From: Brucella tritici
GTDB lineage: Bacteria > Pseudomonadota > Alphaproteobacteria > Rhizobiales > Rhizobiaceae
Reading direction: 5' to 3'
DNA: 64,000 bases
NCBI RefSeq assembly: GCF_902825325.1
Contig: NZ_CADEAR010000002.1
Coordinates: 410,846-474,845 of the forward strand
In this document: positions 51,277 through 61,432 of the stretch, in pieces
How positions within the stretch are numbered: position 1 is the first letter of the stretch
Layout: the number at the start of each line of letters is the position of its first letter
Made by a program: the position numbers and the translations under genes
Notes under the pieces: generated by a model
What the model saw: only the letters and a program-made list of their open reading frames with translations
The model's database searches: none
What the model was told of the DNA's origin: nothing

Positions 51277-53547
51277 ATGCGTGAGCTGACAACCGGTCCC
51301 CGCGTACTGCTTAAGCGGTTGCGCGAATTGATGGCAGAGCCGCTGGAACCGCAGGCGCGCCTCGACCGGATCGTTCGTGAAATCGCCCAGAATATGGTCG
51401 CGGAAGTCTGCTCCTTCTATATATTGCGCGCTGATGGCGTCCTAGAGCTTTACGCGACCGAAGGTCTCAATCCGCAGGCAGTCCACCTTGCCCAGCTTCG
51501 CCTCGGTCAGGGTCTGGTCGGCACGATTGCCGCAAGCGCCCGTCCTCTCAATCTGACCGATGCGCAAAGCCATCCAGCTTTCGCCTATCTGCCGGAAACG
51601 GGTGAAGAGGCCTATAATTCCTTCCTCGGCGTTCCCGTTCTGCGTGCTGGCCGCACTTTGGGCGTTCTTGTCGTCCAGAACAAGACCAAGCGGGCTTATC
51701 GGGAAGACGAGGTCGAAGCACTTGAAACCACCGCCATGGTTCTTGCCGAAATCATCGCGACCGGGGACGGGCTACGTCTGGCCCGTCCGGGCATAGAGCT
51801 TGATCTCGGTCGCCCGATGAGCGTGACAGGACAGGCTTTCAACGACGGTATCGGCCTTGGCCATGTGGTGCTGCATGAGCCGCGCATCGTCGTCACCAAT
51901 CTTTTCAACGAGGATAGCCAGGCAGAGCTGAACCGGCTGGACGAGGCGCTTGGCAGCCTGCGCATATCCATCGATGACATGCTGTCGCGCCGCGATGTGG
52001 CGGCGGAGGGCGAGCATCGCGAAGTGCTCGAAGCCTATCGCATGTTTGCCCATGATCGCGGTTGGGTGCGGCGTCTGGAAGAAGCCATTCACAACGGTCT
52101 GACCGCCGAGGCGGCGGTCGAAAAGGTGCAGAGCGACACACGTGCGCGCATGGTGCATCTGACCGACCCCTATATGCGTGAGCGCCTGTCGGATTTCGAT
52201 GATCTCGCGAACCGTCTGCTGCGCCAGCTCATGGGGCGTGACATCAAGACCATCGCCGAATCGCTGGTCAAGGACGCGATCATTGTCGCCCGTTCGATGG
52301 GTGCTGCCGAACTTCTGGATTATCCGCGCGAGCGTTTGCGCGGTGTGGTTCTGGAAGATGGCGCAGCCACGAGCCATGTCGTGATCGTGGCCCGAGCAAT
52401 GGGCATTCCGGTCGTTGGCCAGGCCAAGGGCATTGTATCCATGGCCGAAAACAACGATGCGGCAATTGTCGATGGCGATGAAGGCATCATGCATCTGCGC
52501 CCGCAGTCCGATCTGGAAACGGCTTACGCCGAAAAGGTTCGGTTCCGGGCGCGGCGTCAGGCTCATTATCGTGAGTTGCGGGACAAGCCATCTGTCACCA
52601 AGGATGGTGTCGATATATCGCTTCTGATGAATGCAGGGCTTCTCGTCGATCTGCCGCAACTGTCGGCTTCGGGTGCGGCGGGGATCGGCCTGTTTCGCAC
52701 CGAACTTCAGTTCATGGTGGCCTCGACATTCCCGCGTGCCGAACAGCAGGAACGTCTTTATCGCTCGGTCATTGAGGCGGCAGGCGACAAGCCGGTGACT
52801 TTCCGGACGCTGGATATTGGTGGAGACAAGGTTCTCCCTTATTTCAGTTCGACAGTGCAGGAAGAAAATCCGGCACTCGGCTGGCGGGCCATCCGTCTGA
52901 CGCTCGACCGTCCGGGGCTGCTGCGCACCCAGCTAAGGGCGCTTTTGAAGGCGGCGGGCGGCCGTGAGTTGAAAATCCTGCTGCCGATGATAACGGAAGT
53001 CAGCGAGGTGAAGGCCGCGCGCGAGATCATCGATCGTGAGGTCCGTCACCTGTCGCGGTTCGCCCATCAGTTGCCGATGTGTCTGAAGCTGGGAGCGATG
53101 ATCGAGGTGCCGTCGCTGCTGTGGCAGCTTGAGGAACTGATGTCGCTCGTCGATTTCATCTCCGTCGGTTCAAATGATCTGTTCCAGTTTCTCATGGCGA
53201 CGGATCGTGGCAACTCGCTGATGTCGGGTCGCTTCGACCAGCTTTCGCCTGCATTTCTGCGGGCACTGCGCTTCATCGTGGAAACCGGCAATCGCCACGG
53301 CAAATCGGTTACCCTATGCGGTGAAATGGCGAGCAGGCCGCTTCCAGCCATGGCGCTGGTGGGCATCGGGTTTCGGTCGATCTCGATGTCTGCGGCGGCA
53401 ATTGGCCCGGTCAAGGCCATGCTCGATGCGCTGGACGCGGGCAAGCTTACGACCTTGCTGGCGGAAGAGCTGGACAAGCCGAATAGCGCGCATTCATTGC
53501 GTGAACTGTTGATGAGATTTGCCGAAGACAACGATATTCCGTTATAG
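51277..53547 (+). CDS. ptsP: Phosphoenolpyruvate-protein phosphotransferase, nitrogen PTS EI (PtsP)
   Basis: 756 aa from the ATG at 51277, with GAAGGAG upstream; the frame is open back to 51091 without a better start. N-terminal GAF domain (~1-165), as in EI-Ntr. The phosphorylated His is in DGAATSHVVIVARAMG (His367). The PEP-binding barrel carries LFRTELQFM, ITEVSEVKAAREI and GSNDLFQFLMATDR. It starts the regulatory PTS-Ntr phosphorelay to NPr and EIIA-Ntr; the GAF domain may sense glutamine as in other bacteria. Confidence 0.96.
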   Translation: MRELTTGPRVLLKRLRELMAEPLEPQARLDRIVREIAQNMVAEVCSFYILRADGVLELYATEGLNPQAVHLAQLRLGQGLVGTIAASARPLNLTDAQSHPAFAYLPETGEEAYNSFLGVPVLRAGRTLGVLVVQNKTKRAYREDEVEALETTAMVLAEIIATGDGLRLARPGIELDLGRPMSVTGQAFNDGIGLGHVVLHEPRIVVTNLFNEDSQAELNRLDEALGSLRISIDDMLSRRDVAAEGEHREVLEAYRMFAHDRGWVRRLEEAIHNGLTAEAAVEKVQSDTRARMVHLTDPYMRERLSDFDDLANRLLRQLMGRDIKTIAESLVKDAIIVARSMGAAELLDYPRERLRGVVLEDGAATSHVVIVARAMGIPVVGQAKGIVSMAENNDAAIVDGDEGIMHLRPQSDLETAYAEKVRFRARRQAHYRELRDKPSVTKDGVDISLLMNAGLLVDLPQLSASGAAGIGLFRTELQFMVASTFPRAEQQERLYRSVIEAAGDKPVTFRTLDIGGDKVLPYFSSTVQEENPALGWRAIRLTLDRPGLLRTQLRALLKAAGGRELKILLPMITEVSEVKAAREIIDREVRHLSRFAHQLPMCLKLGAMIEVPSLLWQLEELMSLVDFISVGSNDLFQFLMATDRGNSLMSGRFDQLSPAFLRALRFIVETGNRHGKSVTLCGEMASRPLPAMALVGIGFRSISMSAAAIGPVKAMLDALDAGKLTTLLAEELDKPNSAHSLRELLMRFAEDNDIPL

Positions 53548-53643
53548 CGAAGCAGATTGATCTGACCGAACGGTCGCGGTGCAGGATTGCGCGGCGTTTC
53601 GTTTTGCATGCTTGCACGCCGCTGACAAATTTTAGGACATGAC

Positions 53644-54717
53644 ATGATCGCATTGCCGCAGGACCGGATGGACCAGCTCTTGAAGCGGTTCTCGATGATC
53701 GAAAGCCAGATGGCCAATAATCCGGATTCGGAAACCTATGTGAAGCTCGCATCTGAATATTCCGAGTTGCAGGAGGTAGTCGGCAAGATTCGCGAACTGA
53801 CGGACGCCCGCAAGGAAGCAGTTGATCTGGCGGCCATGCGTGACGATGCCTCTACGGATGCAGAGATGCGCGCGCTGGCTCTGGAAGAACTGCCGGAAGT
53901 CGAAAAGCGCATCGAGACGCTGGAGCAGGAAGTGCAGATTCTGCTCTTGCCGAAGGACGCCGCCGACGAGAAGAATGCTATTCTCGAAATTCGTGCCGGT
54001 ACGGGTGGACTTGAGGCAGCACTGTTCGCCGGTGATCTGTTCCGTATGTATGAGCGTTATGCCGCCGAAAAAGGCTGGCGGGTCGAGCTGGTCTCGGCCA
54101 GCGAAGGCGATGCCGGTGGTTACAAGGAAATCATCGCCACAGTTTCCGGCAAGGGCGTGTTCTCCAAGCTCAAGTTCGAATCGGGCGTGCACCGTGTGCA
54201 GCGTGTGCCTGAAACGGAAGCGGGTGGCCGCATTCACACCTCGGCTGCAACCGTCGCAGTCCTACCTGAAGCCGAGGATATCGATATCGAGATCCGCAAT
54301 GAAGATATCCGCATCGATACGATGCGGGCGTCAGGTGCCGGCGGACAGCACGTGAACACGACCGATTCGGCGGTTCGTATCACGCATATTCCGACCGGCA
54401 TTATGGTCGTTCAGGCTGAAAAATCCCAGCACCAGAACCGTGCACGCGCCATGCAGATTCTCCGTGCACGCCTTTATGATATGGAGCGCCAGAAGGCAGA
54501 AACCGAACGCTCTGAATCGCGCCGCAGTCAGGTCGGTTCAGGTGATCGCTCCGAGCGTATCCGCACTTATAATTTCCCACAGGGGCGCGTCACCGATCAT
54601 CGCATCAATCTGACGCTCTACAAGCTCGACCGGGTTATGGAAGGTGATCTGGACGAACTGGTCGATGCGCTGATTTCTGATCACCAGACCGCACTGCTGA
54701 CTGAGCTGGGCGCCTGA
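53644..54717 (+). CDS. prfA: Peptide chain release factor 1
   Basis: 357 aa. The GGQ motif sits in [15 protein letters not shown] at about residue 230 and catalyses peptide release; its Gln is the target of PrmC, encoded directly after. The stop-codon recognition loop (P-x-T near residue 187) falls in the [14 protein letters not shown] region. Recognises UAA and UAG. prmC begins 2 bases after the stop. Confidence 0.97.
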   Translation: MIALPQDRMDQLLKRFSMIESQMANNPDSETYVKLASEYSELQEVVGKIRELTDARKEAVDLAAMRDDASTDAEMRALALEELPEVEKRIETLEQEVQILLLPKDAADEKNAILEIRAGTGGLEAALFAGDLFRMYERYAAEKGWRVELVSASEGDAGGYKEIIATVSGKGVFSKLKFESGVHRVQRVPETEAGGRIHTSAATVAVLPEAEDIDIEIRNEDIRIDTMRASGAGGQHVNTTDSAVRITHIPTGIMVVQAEKSQHQNRARAMQILRARLYDMERQKAETERSESRRSQVGSGDRSERIRTYNFPQGRVTDHRINLTLYKLDRVMEGDLDELVDALISDHQTALLTELGA

Positions 54718-54719
54718 GC

Positions 54720-55592
54720 GTGAGCGGCGAACGCCTCGACACACTAATGAGCGCCGCTCGGAAACAGCTTCGGGACGTGGGGCTCGATACACCCGATCTC
54801 GACGCGCGGCTGCTGGTCGAATGGGTGACGGGGGCAACTCGACTCGATCTGATTTCTCCGCCGGAAAAGCTGATTGATGAGGAACGTGTCGCGGCGCTTC
54901 GGTCTGCACTGGAGCGCCGGGCCGCAGGCGAGCCGGTGCATCGCATCATAGGCAGGCGCGAGTTTTTTGGCCTGCCTTTCCGGCTTTCTGCCGCGACGCT
55001 TGAACCACGTCCCGATACGGAAGTTCTGGTGGAGCTGGTCATTCCGGCGCTGGAGGCGCTTGCGGGACAGAACAGCACGCTTGAGCTTCTCGATATGGGC
55101 ACGGGAACGGGCGCGATCGTCATTTCGCTTCTCCATCGCTTCGAACATGCGCATGGCATCGGCCTCGACATGGCCGACGGTGCGCTGGCAATGGCGCGAA
55201 TCAATGCAGTCGCCAATGGCGTAGGCGACCGCTTTGCCGCACTTAAAAGCGACTGGTTCCAGTATGTGAGCGGACGGTTTCATCTTATCGTCTCAAACCC
55301 GCCCTATATTCCGCATGAAGATATTGCGGGATTGTCGCGCGAAGTGCGCGAACATGATCCGCTTGCCGCACTTGATGGCGGTGCCGATGGACTGAATTTC
55401 TACAGAGCCCTTGCACAGAAGGCGGCAGATCACCTATATAAGAGTGGAATGGTTGCCGTAGAGATCGGCGCCGGACAATTCCAGGATGTTGAGGCGCTGT
55501 TCGAAAGCGCAGGTTTTTCTCTCGCAGGAGATGCGAGCGATCTTGGCGGCCACAGAAGGGCCATGCTTTTCGCGCACAAATCAAATACGTAA
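54720..55592 (+). CDS. prmC: Peptide chain release factor N5-glutamine methyltransferase PrmC
   Basis: 290 aa, starting with GTG. NPPY catalytic motif in VSNPPYIPHEDI. SAM motif LLDMGTGTGAIVISLL, and the N-terminal helical domain that binds the release factor (~1-80). Methylates the GGQ glutamine of RF1/RF2. Directly coupled to its substrate's gene prfA. Confidence 0.96.
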   Translation: MSGERLDTLMSAARKQLRDVGLDTPDLDARLLVEWVTGATRLDLISPPEKLIDEERVAALRSALERRAAGEPVHRIIGRREFFGLPFRLSAATLEPRPDTEVLVELVIPALEALAGQNSTLELLDMGTGTGAIVISLLHRFEHAHGIGLDMADGALAMARINAVANGVGDRFAALKSDWFQYVSGRFHLIVSNPPYIPHEDIAGLSREVREHDPLAALDGGADGLNFYRALAQKAADHLYKSGMVAVEIGAGQFQDVEALFESAGFSLAGDASDLGGHRRAMLFAHKSNT

Positions 55593-55889
55593 TTTTGATG
55601 CGGCGAACCGCTAAAAAACACTTGGAATTTGCGGCGAAGCCGTTTAGTTTCCGGCCACCGTATACAGCCAGAATGGTTTTGCCCGCTGATGGGCGGTGGC
55701 GGAAATGCTCCATGACGATTTTTGGTCATGCTCCCCGGAGGGTTCTTTGGGGATGGCTTGTGCGGAAGTACTCGACTTTCAAGCATAATCTCGAAGAGCA
55801 AAGCTTTTCGGAGTGGTTATGCATTAATGCAACCGCGGAGTTTCGGTGACCCATAGAGGTGTACCTAACTCAGGAGCAGTCGATTTGTG
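55593..55889. other. Noncoding gap before the DUF4167 leader
   Basis: About 300 bases with only short, unconvincing frames. It should hold the promoter of the DUF4167 gene. No terminator hairpin is evident after prmC. Confidence 0.55.
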
Positions 55890-55974
55890 GGAAGTTTTTA
55901 GGGCGTACTTCCTCCATGGTTCGATAGCGTGAAACCGGCAGCTTTTTTGGCTGTGGAGTTTCTACGCCCTTTAA
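55890..55974 (+). promoter_or_regulatory. Structured RNA leader before the DUF4167 gene (unassigned class)
   Basis: Pairing elements read directly: P1 AGGGCGTA (55900-55907) with TACGCCCT (55963-55970); a symmetric internal loop CTTC/TTTC; P2 CTCCA (55912-55916) with TGGAG (55954-55958); then two apical hairpins GGTT/AACC and CAGC/GCTG, giving a multi-branched fold. A competing hairpin GGAAGT (55890-55895) / ACTTCC (55907-55912) shares the P1 left arm. The 3' arm ends about 10 bases before the ribosome binding site AAGAG. The two exclusive pairings are what a switch would need; function is inference. Confidence 0.5.
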
Positions 55975-55991
55975 TCTGAAAAGAGATGAAT

Positions 55992-56786
55992 ATGAGGCCA
56001 GCACAGCAGAACAGGCGCATGCGCGGACGGGGGAATAACAATAATAACAACAACAATAACCGCAAGGGCCCCAATCCTCTGTCGCGCAATTACGAAAGCA
56101 ATGGCCCGGATGTGAAGATCCGTGGCAATGCGCAACATATTGCAGAAAAATACTCGACACTTGCGCGGGACGCACAGGCATCTGGCGATCGCGTGATGGC
56201 AGAAAACTATCTTCAGCACGCCGAACATTACAATCGCATCATCATGGCTGCCATGGCGCAGAATCCGGTGCCGTTCCAGCGCGAAGAAACCTTTGACGAT
56301 GACGGTTCGGATGATGAAGAAGCAGGTTTCACGCCTGTCGCAGCACAGCCGCAGCCCGTCAACGGTTCCGGTCCGCAGCCGGTTATCGAAGGCACTCCTG
56401 CCGAGGTCGTCTACGGCGAAGATGGTGGCGAGCCGGTAAAGTCCGGCGAAGGTCGCCAGCAGCCGCGCGAACGCGACAATCGTGATCGTCGTCTCGGTCG
56501 TGGTCGCCGTCCGCAGCGTGAGCGCTTCAACGCTGACGAGCGTTCGGATGAACAGCCGCAGGAAAAGCAGGCTCAGCCGGTGGCTGAAGAGGCTTCGGCT
56601 CCGGTTGAAGTCGTGGCCGAACAGGCATCACCGGTGGTCGTTGAAGCCGCTCCTGCTGCCGATGCAGCATCTGCCGAAGAAGCCGCACCACGTCGCGCTA
56701 CGCGCCGCCCGGGTCGTCCGCGTCGTGCCGCCAAGGACAGCGGTGACGAGACGCCAGTGACGGAACCTGCAAATTCCGACGCTTAA
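55992..56786 (+). CDS. DUF4167 domain-containing protein
   Basis: 264 aa from the second ATG (55992), which has AAGAG at proper spacing and gives the usual N-terminus MRPAQQNRRMRGR; an ATG two codons earlier is too close to it. The DUF4167 domain (~1-85) carries NPLSRNYESNGPDVKIRG, KYSTLARDAQASGDRVMAEN and HAEHYNRIIMAA. Nine Asn residues (encoded 56034-56060) precede it. The rest is acidic with Arg-rich patches (RDRRLGRGRRPQRE) and an Ala/Val/Glu-rich tail ending in a basic ATRRPGRPRR stretch. It may bind RNA; the role is unknown. Confidence 0.88.
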   Translation: MRPAQQNRRMRGRGNNNNNNNNNRKGPNPLSRNYESNGPDVKIRGNAQHIAEKYSTLARDAQASGDRVMAENYLQHAEHYNRIIMAAMAQNPVPFQREETFDDDGSDDEEAGFTPVAAQPQPVNGSGPQPVIEGTPAEVVYGEDGGEPVKSGEGRQQPRERDNRDRRLGRGRRPQRERFNADERSDEQPQEKQAQPVAEEASAPVEVVAEQASPVVVEAAPAADAASAEEAAPRRATRRPGRPRRAAKDSGDETPVTEPANSDA

Positions 56787-56809
56787 AACGTCTCCTCTTG
56801 ATCGAGTTT

Positions 56810-56840
56810 AAAATGGCGCGGTTTCCGCGCCATTTTTATT
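56810..56840 (+). terminator. Rho-independent terminator after the DUF4167 gene
   Basis: AAAATGGCGCGG / CCGCGCCATTTTT stem with a TTT loop; 24 bases after the stop. Confidence 0.93.
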
Positions 56841-56863
56841 TGTTTTTGCAAGTGCCTGTAACC

Positions 56864-56892
56864 CTTGCCGAAACCCGGCCATCGTCCCATAT
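56864..56892 (+). promoter_or_regulatory. Heat-shock (RpoH-type) promoter of clpB
   Basis: -35 CTTGCCG and -10 CCCATAT are separated by 15 bases (14 if the -10 is read as TCCCATAT), close to the sigma32 consensus CTTGAAA and CCCCATNT. It lies ~95 bases before the clpB start, right after the previous terminator. ClpB is a standard RpoH target. Confidence 0.75.
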
Positions 56893-56984
56893 GCTGTCTT
56901 GGAAAGAAGCCCGCCCAGTGTGGGGGCTTCGTCACCATACATCTTTCGGTGCCGCATGACGGGCCGGAAGGCAAAGGAGACATC

Positions 56985-59606
56985 ATGAACATCGAAAAAT
57001 ATACAGAGCGCGTCCGGGGCTTCATCCAGTCTGCACAGACTTTTGCGCTGTCGTCGGGCAACCAGCAATTCACGCCGGAACACGTGTTGAAGGTTCTCGT
57101 CGATGATGACGAAGGGCTTGCCTCATCCTTGATCGAACGTGCGGGCGGACGCATTGCCGATGTACGCACCGGTCTGCAGAACGCGCTCGAAAAGCTGCCC
57201 AAAGTGTCGGGCGGCAACGACCAGCTATATTTATCGCAGCCGCTTGCCAAGGTCTTCTCGCTTGCCGAGGAACTTGCAAGCAAGGCCGGTGACAGCTTCG
57301 TCACCGTCGAGCGCCTGCTGACGGCGCTGGCGATGGAAAAATCCGCAAAGACGTCTGAAATTCTTTCCGCTGCCGGTGTGACCCCGACGGCGCTCAACAA
57401 GGTCATAAACGATATGCGCAAAGGCCGCACCGCCGATTCGGCGTCCGCTGAAAGCAATTATGATGCGTTGAAGAAATATGCTCGCGATCTGACCGAGGAT
57501 GCGCGGGCAGGCAAACTCGATCCTGTGATCGGTCGTGACGAGGAAATTCGCCGCACGATTCAGGTTCTGTCGCGCCGCACCAAGAACAATCCGGTGCTGA
57601 TCGGCGAGCCGGGCGTCGGCAAGACCGCAATTGCGGAAGGTCTGGCGCTTCGCATCGTCAATGGCGACGTGCCCGAATCCCTGAAGGACAAGCAGTTGAT
57701 GGCGCTCGATATGGGAGCGCTGATTGCCGGTGCCAAATATCGCGGTGAGTTCGAAGAACGTCTGAAAGCGGTGCTTTCGGAAGTGCAGACCGCTGCTGGC
57801 CAGATCATCCTCTTCATCGATGAAATGCACACGCTTGTCGGCGCAGGCAAATCCGATGGCGCCATGGATGCATCGAACCTTTTGAAGCCTGCTCTTGCAC
57901 GTGGTGAACTGCACTGCGTCGGCGCGACGACACTGGAAGAATACCGCAAATATGTCGAGAAGGACGCAGCGCTTGCCCGTCGCTTTCAGCCGGTATTCGT
58001 CGATGAACCGACAGTCGAGGACACGATTTCGATCCTGCGTGGCCTGAAGGAAAAATACGAGCAGCATCACAAGGTGCGCGTTTCGGATTCGGCTCTGGTT
58101 GCTGCGGCGACCTTGTCGAACCGTTACATCACCGACCGTTTTCTGCCCGACAAGGCAATTGATCTTGTCGACGAGGCGGCATCGCGCCTGCGCATGCAGG
58201 TTGATTCCAAGCCGGAAGAGCTGGATGAAATCGACCGTCGCATCATGCAGTTGAAGATCGAGCGCGAAGCGCTGAAGGTTGAAACCGACGCTGCTTCCAA
58301 GGATCGTTTCCAGCGCCTCGAAAAGGAACTGACCGATCTGGAAGAGGAATCGGCGGAACTGACGTCGAAATGGCAGTCTGAAAAGCAGAAGCTTGGACTT
58401 GCCGCCGATCTCAAGCGTCAGCTTGAAGAGGCGCGCAATGCCCTTGCCATTGCGCAGCGCAGCGGCGAGTTCCAGAAAGCGGGCGAACTGGCCTATGGCA
58501 AGATTCCACAGCTGGAAAAGCAGCTTGTCGAAGCTGAAAGCCATGAAAACAAGGGCTCTCTGCTTGAAGAGACTGTTACGCCTGACCACGTCGCGCAGAT
58601 CATTTCGCGCTGGACCGGTATTCCGGTCGACCGGATGCTGGAGGGCGAGCGTGAGAAGCTGCTGCGCATGGAAGATGAACTCGCGAAACGGGTCGTCGGG
58701 CAGGGCGAAGCGGTACAGGCTATCTCGAAGGCGGTTCGCCGTGCGCGCGCCGGGCTTCAGGACCCCAACCGGCCTATCGGCTCGTTCATCTTCCTCGGCC
58801 CCACGGGCGTCGGTAAGACGGAACTGACCAAGGCGCTTGCTTCATTCCTGTTTCAGGACGATACGGCCATGGTGCGTATCGACATGTCGGAGTTCATGGA
58901 AAAGCATTCCGTGAGCCGACTGATCGGCGCGCCTCCCGGCTATGTCGGCTACGAAGAAGGTGGCGTTCTGACGGAAGCGGTTCGTCGCAGGCCTTATCAG
59001 GTGATCCTGTTCGATGAGATCGAAAAGGCGCATCCGGACGTGTTCAACGTGCTGTTGCAGGTGCTGGACGACGGACGCCTGACTGACGGGCAGGGCCGTA
59101 CGGTCGATTTCCGCAATACGGTCATCATCATGACCTCGAATCTCGGTGCCGAGTATCTCGTCAATCTTGGCGAGAAGGACGATGTCGAGTCGGTTCGTGA
59201 CGAAGTGATGGGCGTGGTGCGGGCTGCCTTCCGCCCGGAATTCCTGAATCGTGTCGATGAAATCATCCTGTTCCACCGGCTGCGCCGCGAAGACATGGGT
59301 GCGATTGTCGATATCCAGATGCAGCGTCTCCAGATGCTGCTGACCGATCGCAAGATCGTGCTGCAGCTGGAAGAGGATGCACGCGAATGGCTGGCCAACA
59401 AGGGTTACGATCCGGCCTATGGCGCACGTCCGTTGAAGCGTGTCATCCAGAAGGAAGTTCAGGACCCGCTCGCCGAGCGCATTCTTCTGGGCGACATTCT
59501 GGATGGTTCCATCGTCAAGATTACCGCAGGTTCGGATAGGCTCAACTTCCGTCCGGTTCGCGGTGCGCTTGAAGATGAAGGCCAGAAGGTCGGTGAGAAC
59601 GCCTGA
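56985..59606 (+). CDS. clpB: ATP-dependent chaperone ClpB
   Basis: 873 aa from [10 protein letters not shown], with AAAGGAGA before the ATG; the frame is open upstream to 56865 across the promoter. N-domain (~1-145), first ATPase with Walker [10 protein letters not shown], coiled-coil middle domain (~400-520, [16 protein letters not shown] onward), second ATPase with GPTGVGKTE, arginine finger regions and a C-terminal oligomerisation end. Dissolves protein aggregates with DnaK. Own heat-shock promoter and terminator. Confidence 0.97.
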   Translation: MNIEKYTERVRGFIQSAQTFALSSGNQQFTPEHVLKVLVDDDEGLASSLIERAGGRIADVRTGLQNALEKLPKVSGGNDQLYLSQPLAKVFSLAEELASKAGDSFVTVERLLTALAMEKSAKTSEILSAAGVTPTALNKVINDMRKGRTADSASAESNYDALKKYARDLTEDARAGKLDPVIGRDEEIRRTIQVLSRRTKNNPVLIGEPGVGKTAIAEGLALRIVNGDVPESLKDKQLMALDMGALIAGAKYRGEFEERLKAVLSEVQTAAGQIILFIDEMHTLVGAGKSDGAMDASNLLKPALARGELHCVGATTLEEYRKYVEKDAALARRFQPVFVDEPTVEDTISILRGLKEKYEQHHKVRVSDSALVAAATLSNRYITDRFLPDKAIDLVDEAASRLRMQVDSKPEELDEIDRRIMQLKIEREALKVETDAASKDRFQRLEKELTDLEEESAELTSKWQSEKQKLGLAADLKRQLEEARNALAIAQRSGEFQKAGELAYGKIPQLEKQLVEAESHENKGSLLEETVTPDHVAQIISRWTGIPVDRMLEGEREKLLRMEDELAKRVVGQGEAVQAISKAVRRARAGLQDPNRPIGSFIFLGPTGVGKTELTKALASFLFQDDTAMVRIDMSEFMEKHSVSRLIGAPPGYVGYEEGGVLTEAVRRRPYQVILFDEIEKAHPDVFNVLLQVLDDGRLTDGQGRTVDFRNTVIIMTSNLGAEYLVNLGEKDDVESVRDEVMGVVRAAFRPEFLNRVDEIILFHRLRREDMGAIVDIQMQRLQMLLTDRKIVLQLEEDAREWLANKGYDPAYGARPLKRVIQKEVQDPLAERILLGDILDGSIVKITAGSDRLNFRPVRGALEDEGQKVGENA

Positions 59607-59627
59607 ACGTTCTTGAGTTGAAGGCTG

Positions 59628-59661
59628 GGCGTCGCAACCGGATAGGTTGCGGCGCCTTTTT
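59628..59661 (+). terminator. Rho-independent terminator after clpB
   Basis: GGCGTCGCAACC / GGTTGCGGCGCC stem (one mismatch), 5-base loop, TTTTT. Confidence 0.92.
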
Positions 59662-59806
59662 CATATCTGTCCTGACAAGTTTTCTGGCTTTCCTTCGATG
59701 TCGGCCATTTTCATGTCCAGTTCATCTGGCATCTGCTCTATCAACTAATCAGTTGTTAACCATATTAGCGGCATCCATGATCTCTCGATCACCCAGGGCA
59801 TTCTTC

Positions 59807-61273
59807 ATGGCGCATTACACACGCATGCTTCGTTTCGCTTTGTTCGCTTCCGTTGCGGTAACTGCCTTCAACGGTATTGCGCGCGCAGAGGAAGTCAGTT
59901 CTGCAGCGGCTACCGAACGCCCGGTACAGCTTGCGCAGCTTTATGATCCGGGTGAAGAAATCTATCATGATCGCCGGGTACGGGTTTTTATCGACCAGTA
60001 TGGCCGCCGCGTTACCATGGATCGTCGCGGGCGCATTCTCAGTGTCGAGGACGCCAATAATTATGACCCGAACGCCTATGACCGTCGGGTTCGTCGTGCG
60101 CCGCAGCCAGACGACAACTGGACACTCGATGGTCCGGTCGACGGTGGCGCGCCCTATGACGGCTTCGGTAATGTGCCCGAAGACCCGAACTATTACCCGG
60201 ACGCTCCGGCGGCGCCACAATATGGCGGCAACCGGGATGGACAGGTGCAGCGCTCGGTACTGCCTCCCGCTGGCGATCAGTATCCTGACAATACCAACAC
60301 GAATTCAGCCAGCGCTAATCCCGGCTATAACGGGCAGCAGGATTACGGCCAGCCGGGTTATGAACAGCCAAGGGGCGTTCCCGATCCAGGCGACATGGCC
60401 CCGGCCATCGAAATGCCGAAGGGGCAGGGCGCAAAGGCAAAGATCGCAGCCTTCCAGATACTCCTCGACCGCGCCGGTGCATCGCCGGGCGTCATTGACG
60501 GTCGCTCGGGCAGCAATGTCGACAAGGCGGCGGCGGCTTACGGCGAATTGACAGGAAAGTCGATCAATCCAACGGATGAAGCAGCTGTCAATGCCGAGTT
60601 AGAAGCCACCGGCGGTCCAGCTTTTACGGAATACACGATCACCAATGAGGACGTTGGTCGACAATATGTTGCGTCGATTCCAGAAGATTACGCTCACAAG
60701 GCGCAGCTGCCGGCGATGGCCTATACATCGGTGACCGAAATGCTGGGCGAAAAGTTTCATATAGACGAGGCCTATCTGAAAGAGATCAATCCCGGCGTGA
60801 ACTTCAACCAGCCCGGCTCGATTGTGAAGATTCCCAATCTTGGGAAACCTGTCCGGACCAAGGTGGCCCGCATTATCGCCGACAAGGGACGTAAGCAGGT
60901 TCGCGGCTACGACGAAACCGGCAAGCTGGTCGTTGCCTATCCGTCGACGATCGGTTCGTCGGACAATCCGTCGCCATCCGGCATCGTTCAGGTCGAGCGC
61001 ATCGCGATCAACCCGAACTACACCTACAATCCGAAGATCAACTTCAAGCAGGGCAATAACGACAAGGTGCTGACCATTCCGCCGGGACCGAATGGGCCGG
61101 TCGGAACGGTCTGGATTGCGCTTTCAAAGCCGACTTACGGCATTCACGGTACGCCGGAACCATCGAGAATCGGCAAGACGTCAAGTCATGGCTGTGTCCG
61201 ATTGACCAATTGGGATGCGGAAGAGCTGGCAAAGCTGGTGAAAGCTGGCGTAACGGTCGAGTTTACCGAGTAA
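59807..61273 (+). CDS. L,D-transpeptidase (YkuD domain) with LysM-like region
   Basis: 488 aa from MAHYTRMLRF. Signal peptide (cleavage after GIARA), then a long Tyr/Pro/Asp-rich, probably disordered segment (~40-190). A peptidoglycan-binding-like helix bundle follows (KAKIAAFQILLDRAGASPGV), then a LysM-like stretch (GEKFHIDEAYLKEINPGV) and the C-terminal YkuD domain. The catalytic motif H-x14-17-S-H-G-C-x-R appears as HGTPEP...SSHGCVRLTN with the nucleophilic Cys. Makes 3-3 cross-links or attaches outer-membrane proteins to peptidoglycan. Confidence 0.92.
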   Translation: MAHYTRMLRFALFASVAVTAFNGIARAEEVSSAAATERPVQLAQLYDPGEEIYHDRRVRVFIDQYGRRVTMDRRGRILSVEDANNYDPNAYDRRVRRAPQPDDNWTLDGPVDGGAPYDGFGNVPEDPNYYPDAPAAPQYGGNRDGQVQRSVLPPAGDQYPDNTNTNSASANPGYNGQQDYGQPGYEQPRGVPDPGDMAPAIEMPKGQGAKAKIAAFQILLDRAGASPGVIDGRSGSNVDKAAAAYGELTGKSINPTDEAAVNAELEATGGPAFTEYTITNEDVGRQYVASIPEDYAHKAQLPAMAYTSVTEMLGEKFHIDEAYLKEINPGVNFNQPGSIVKIPNLGKPVRTKVARIIADKGRKQVRGYDETGKLVVAYPSTIGSSDNPSPSGIVQVERIAINPNYTYNPKINFKQGNNDKVLTIPPGPNGPVGTVWIALSKPTYGIHGTPEPSRIGKTSSHGCVRLTNWDAEELAKLVKAGVTVEFTE

Positions 61274-61396
61274 TACCAAGTCTCGTTGAGTTTTTCACAT
61301 CGAGGCTTGGTTAAGCCGTGTGGCGATTGAGCATTTTCAGGGCGTGATGCGCTAGCATCTTAGCGCCCTGCTATAAGCATTCCTGTAATTTCAAAG

Positions 61397-61428
61397 AAAA
61401 GGCCGGGGGCGTTTCCCCGGCCTTTCTC
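61397..61428. terminator. Bidirectional terminator between the L,D-transpeptidase and M23 genes
   Basis: AAAAGGCCGGGG / CCCCGGCCTTT stem, 6-base loop, with A and T runs on either side; located between two converging genes. Confidence 0.9.
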
Positions 61429-61432
61429 TTTA

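Noticed and set aside
55595..55849. 84-codon frame between prmC and the DUF4167 leader
   Set aside because: No ribosome binding site, odd composition, no recognisable family.
57231..58589. 452-codon frame antisense to clpB
   Set aside because: Shadow of ClpB codon usage.
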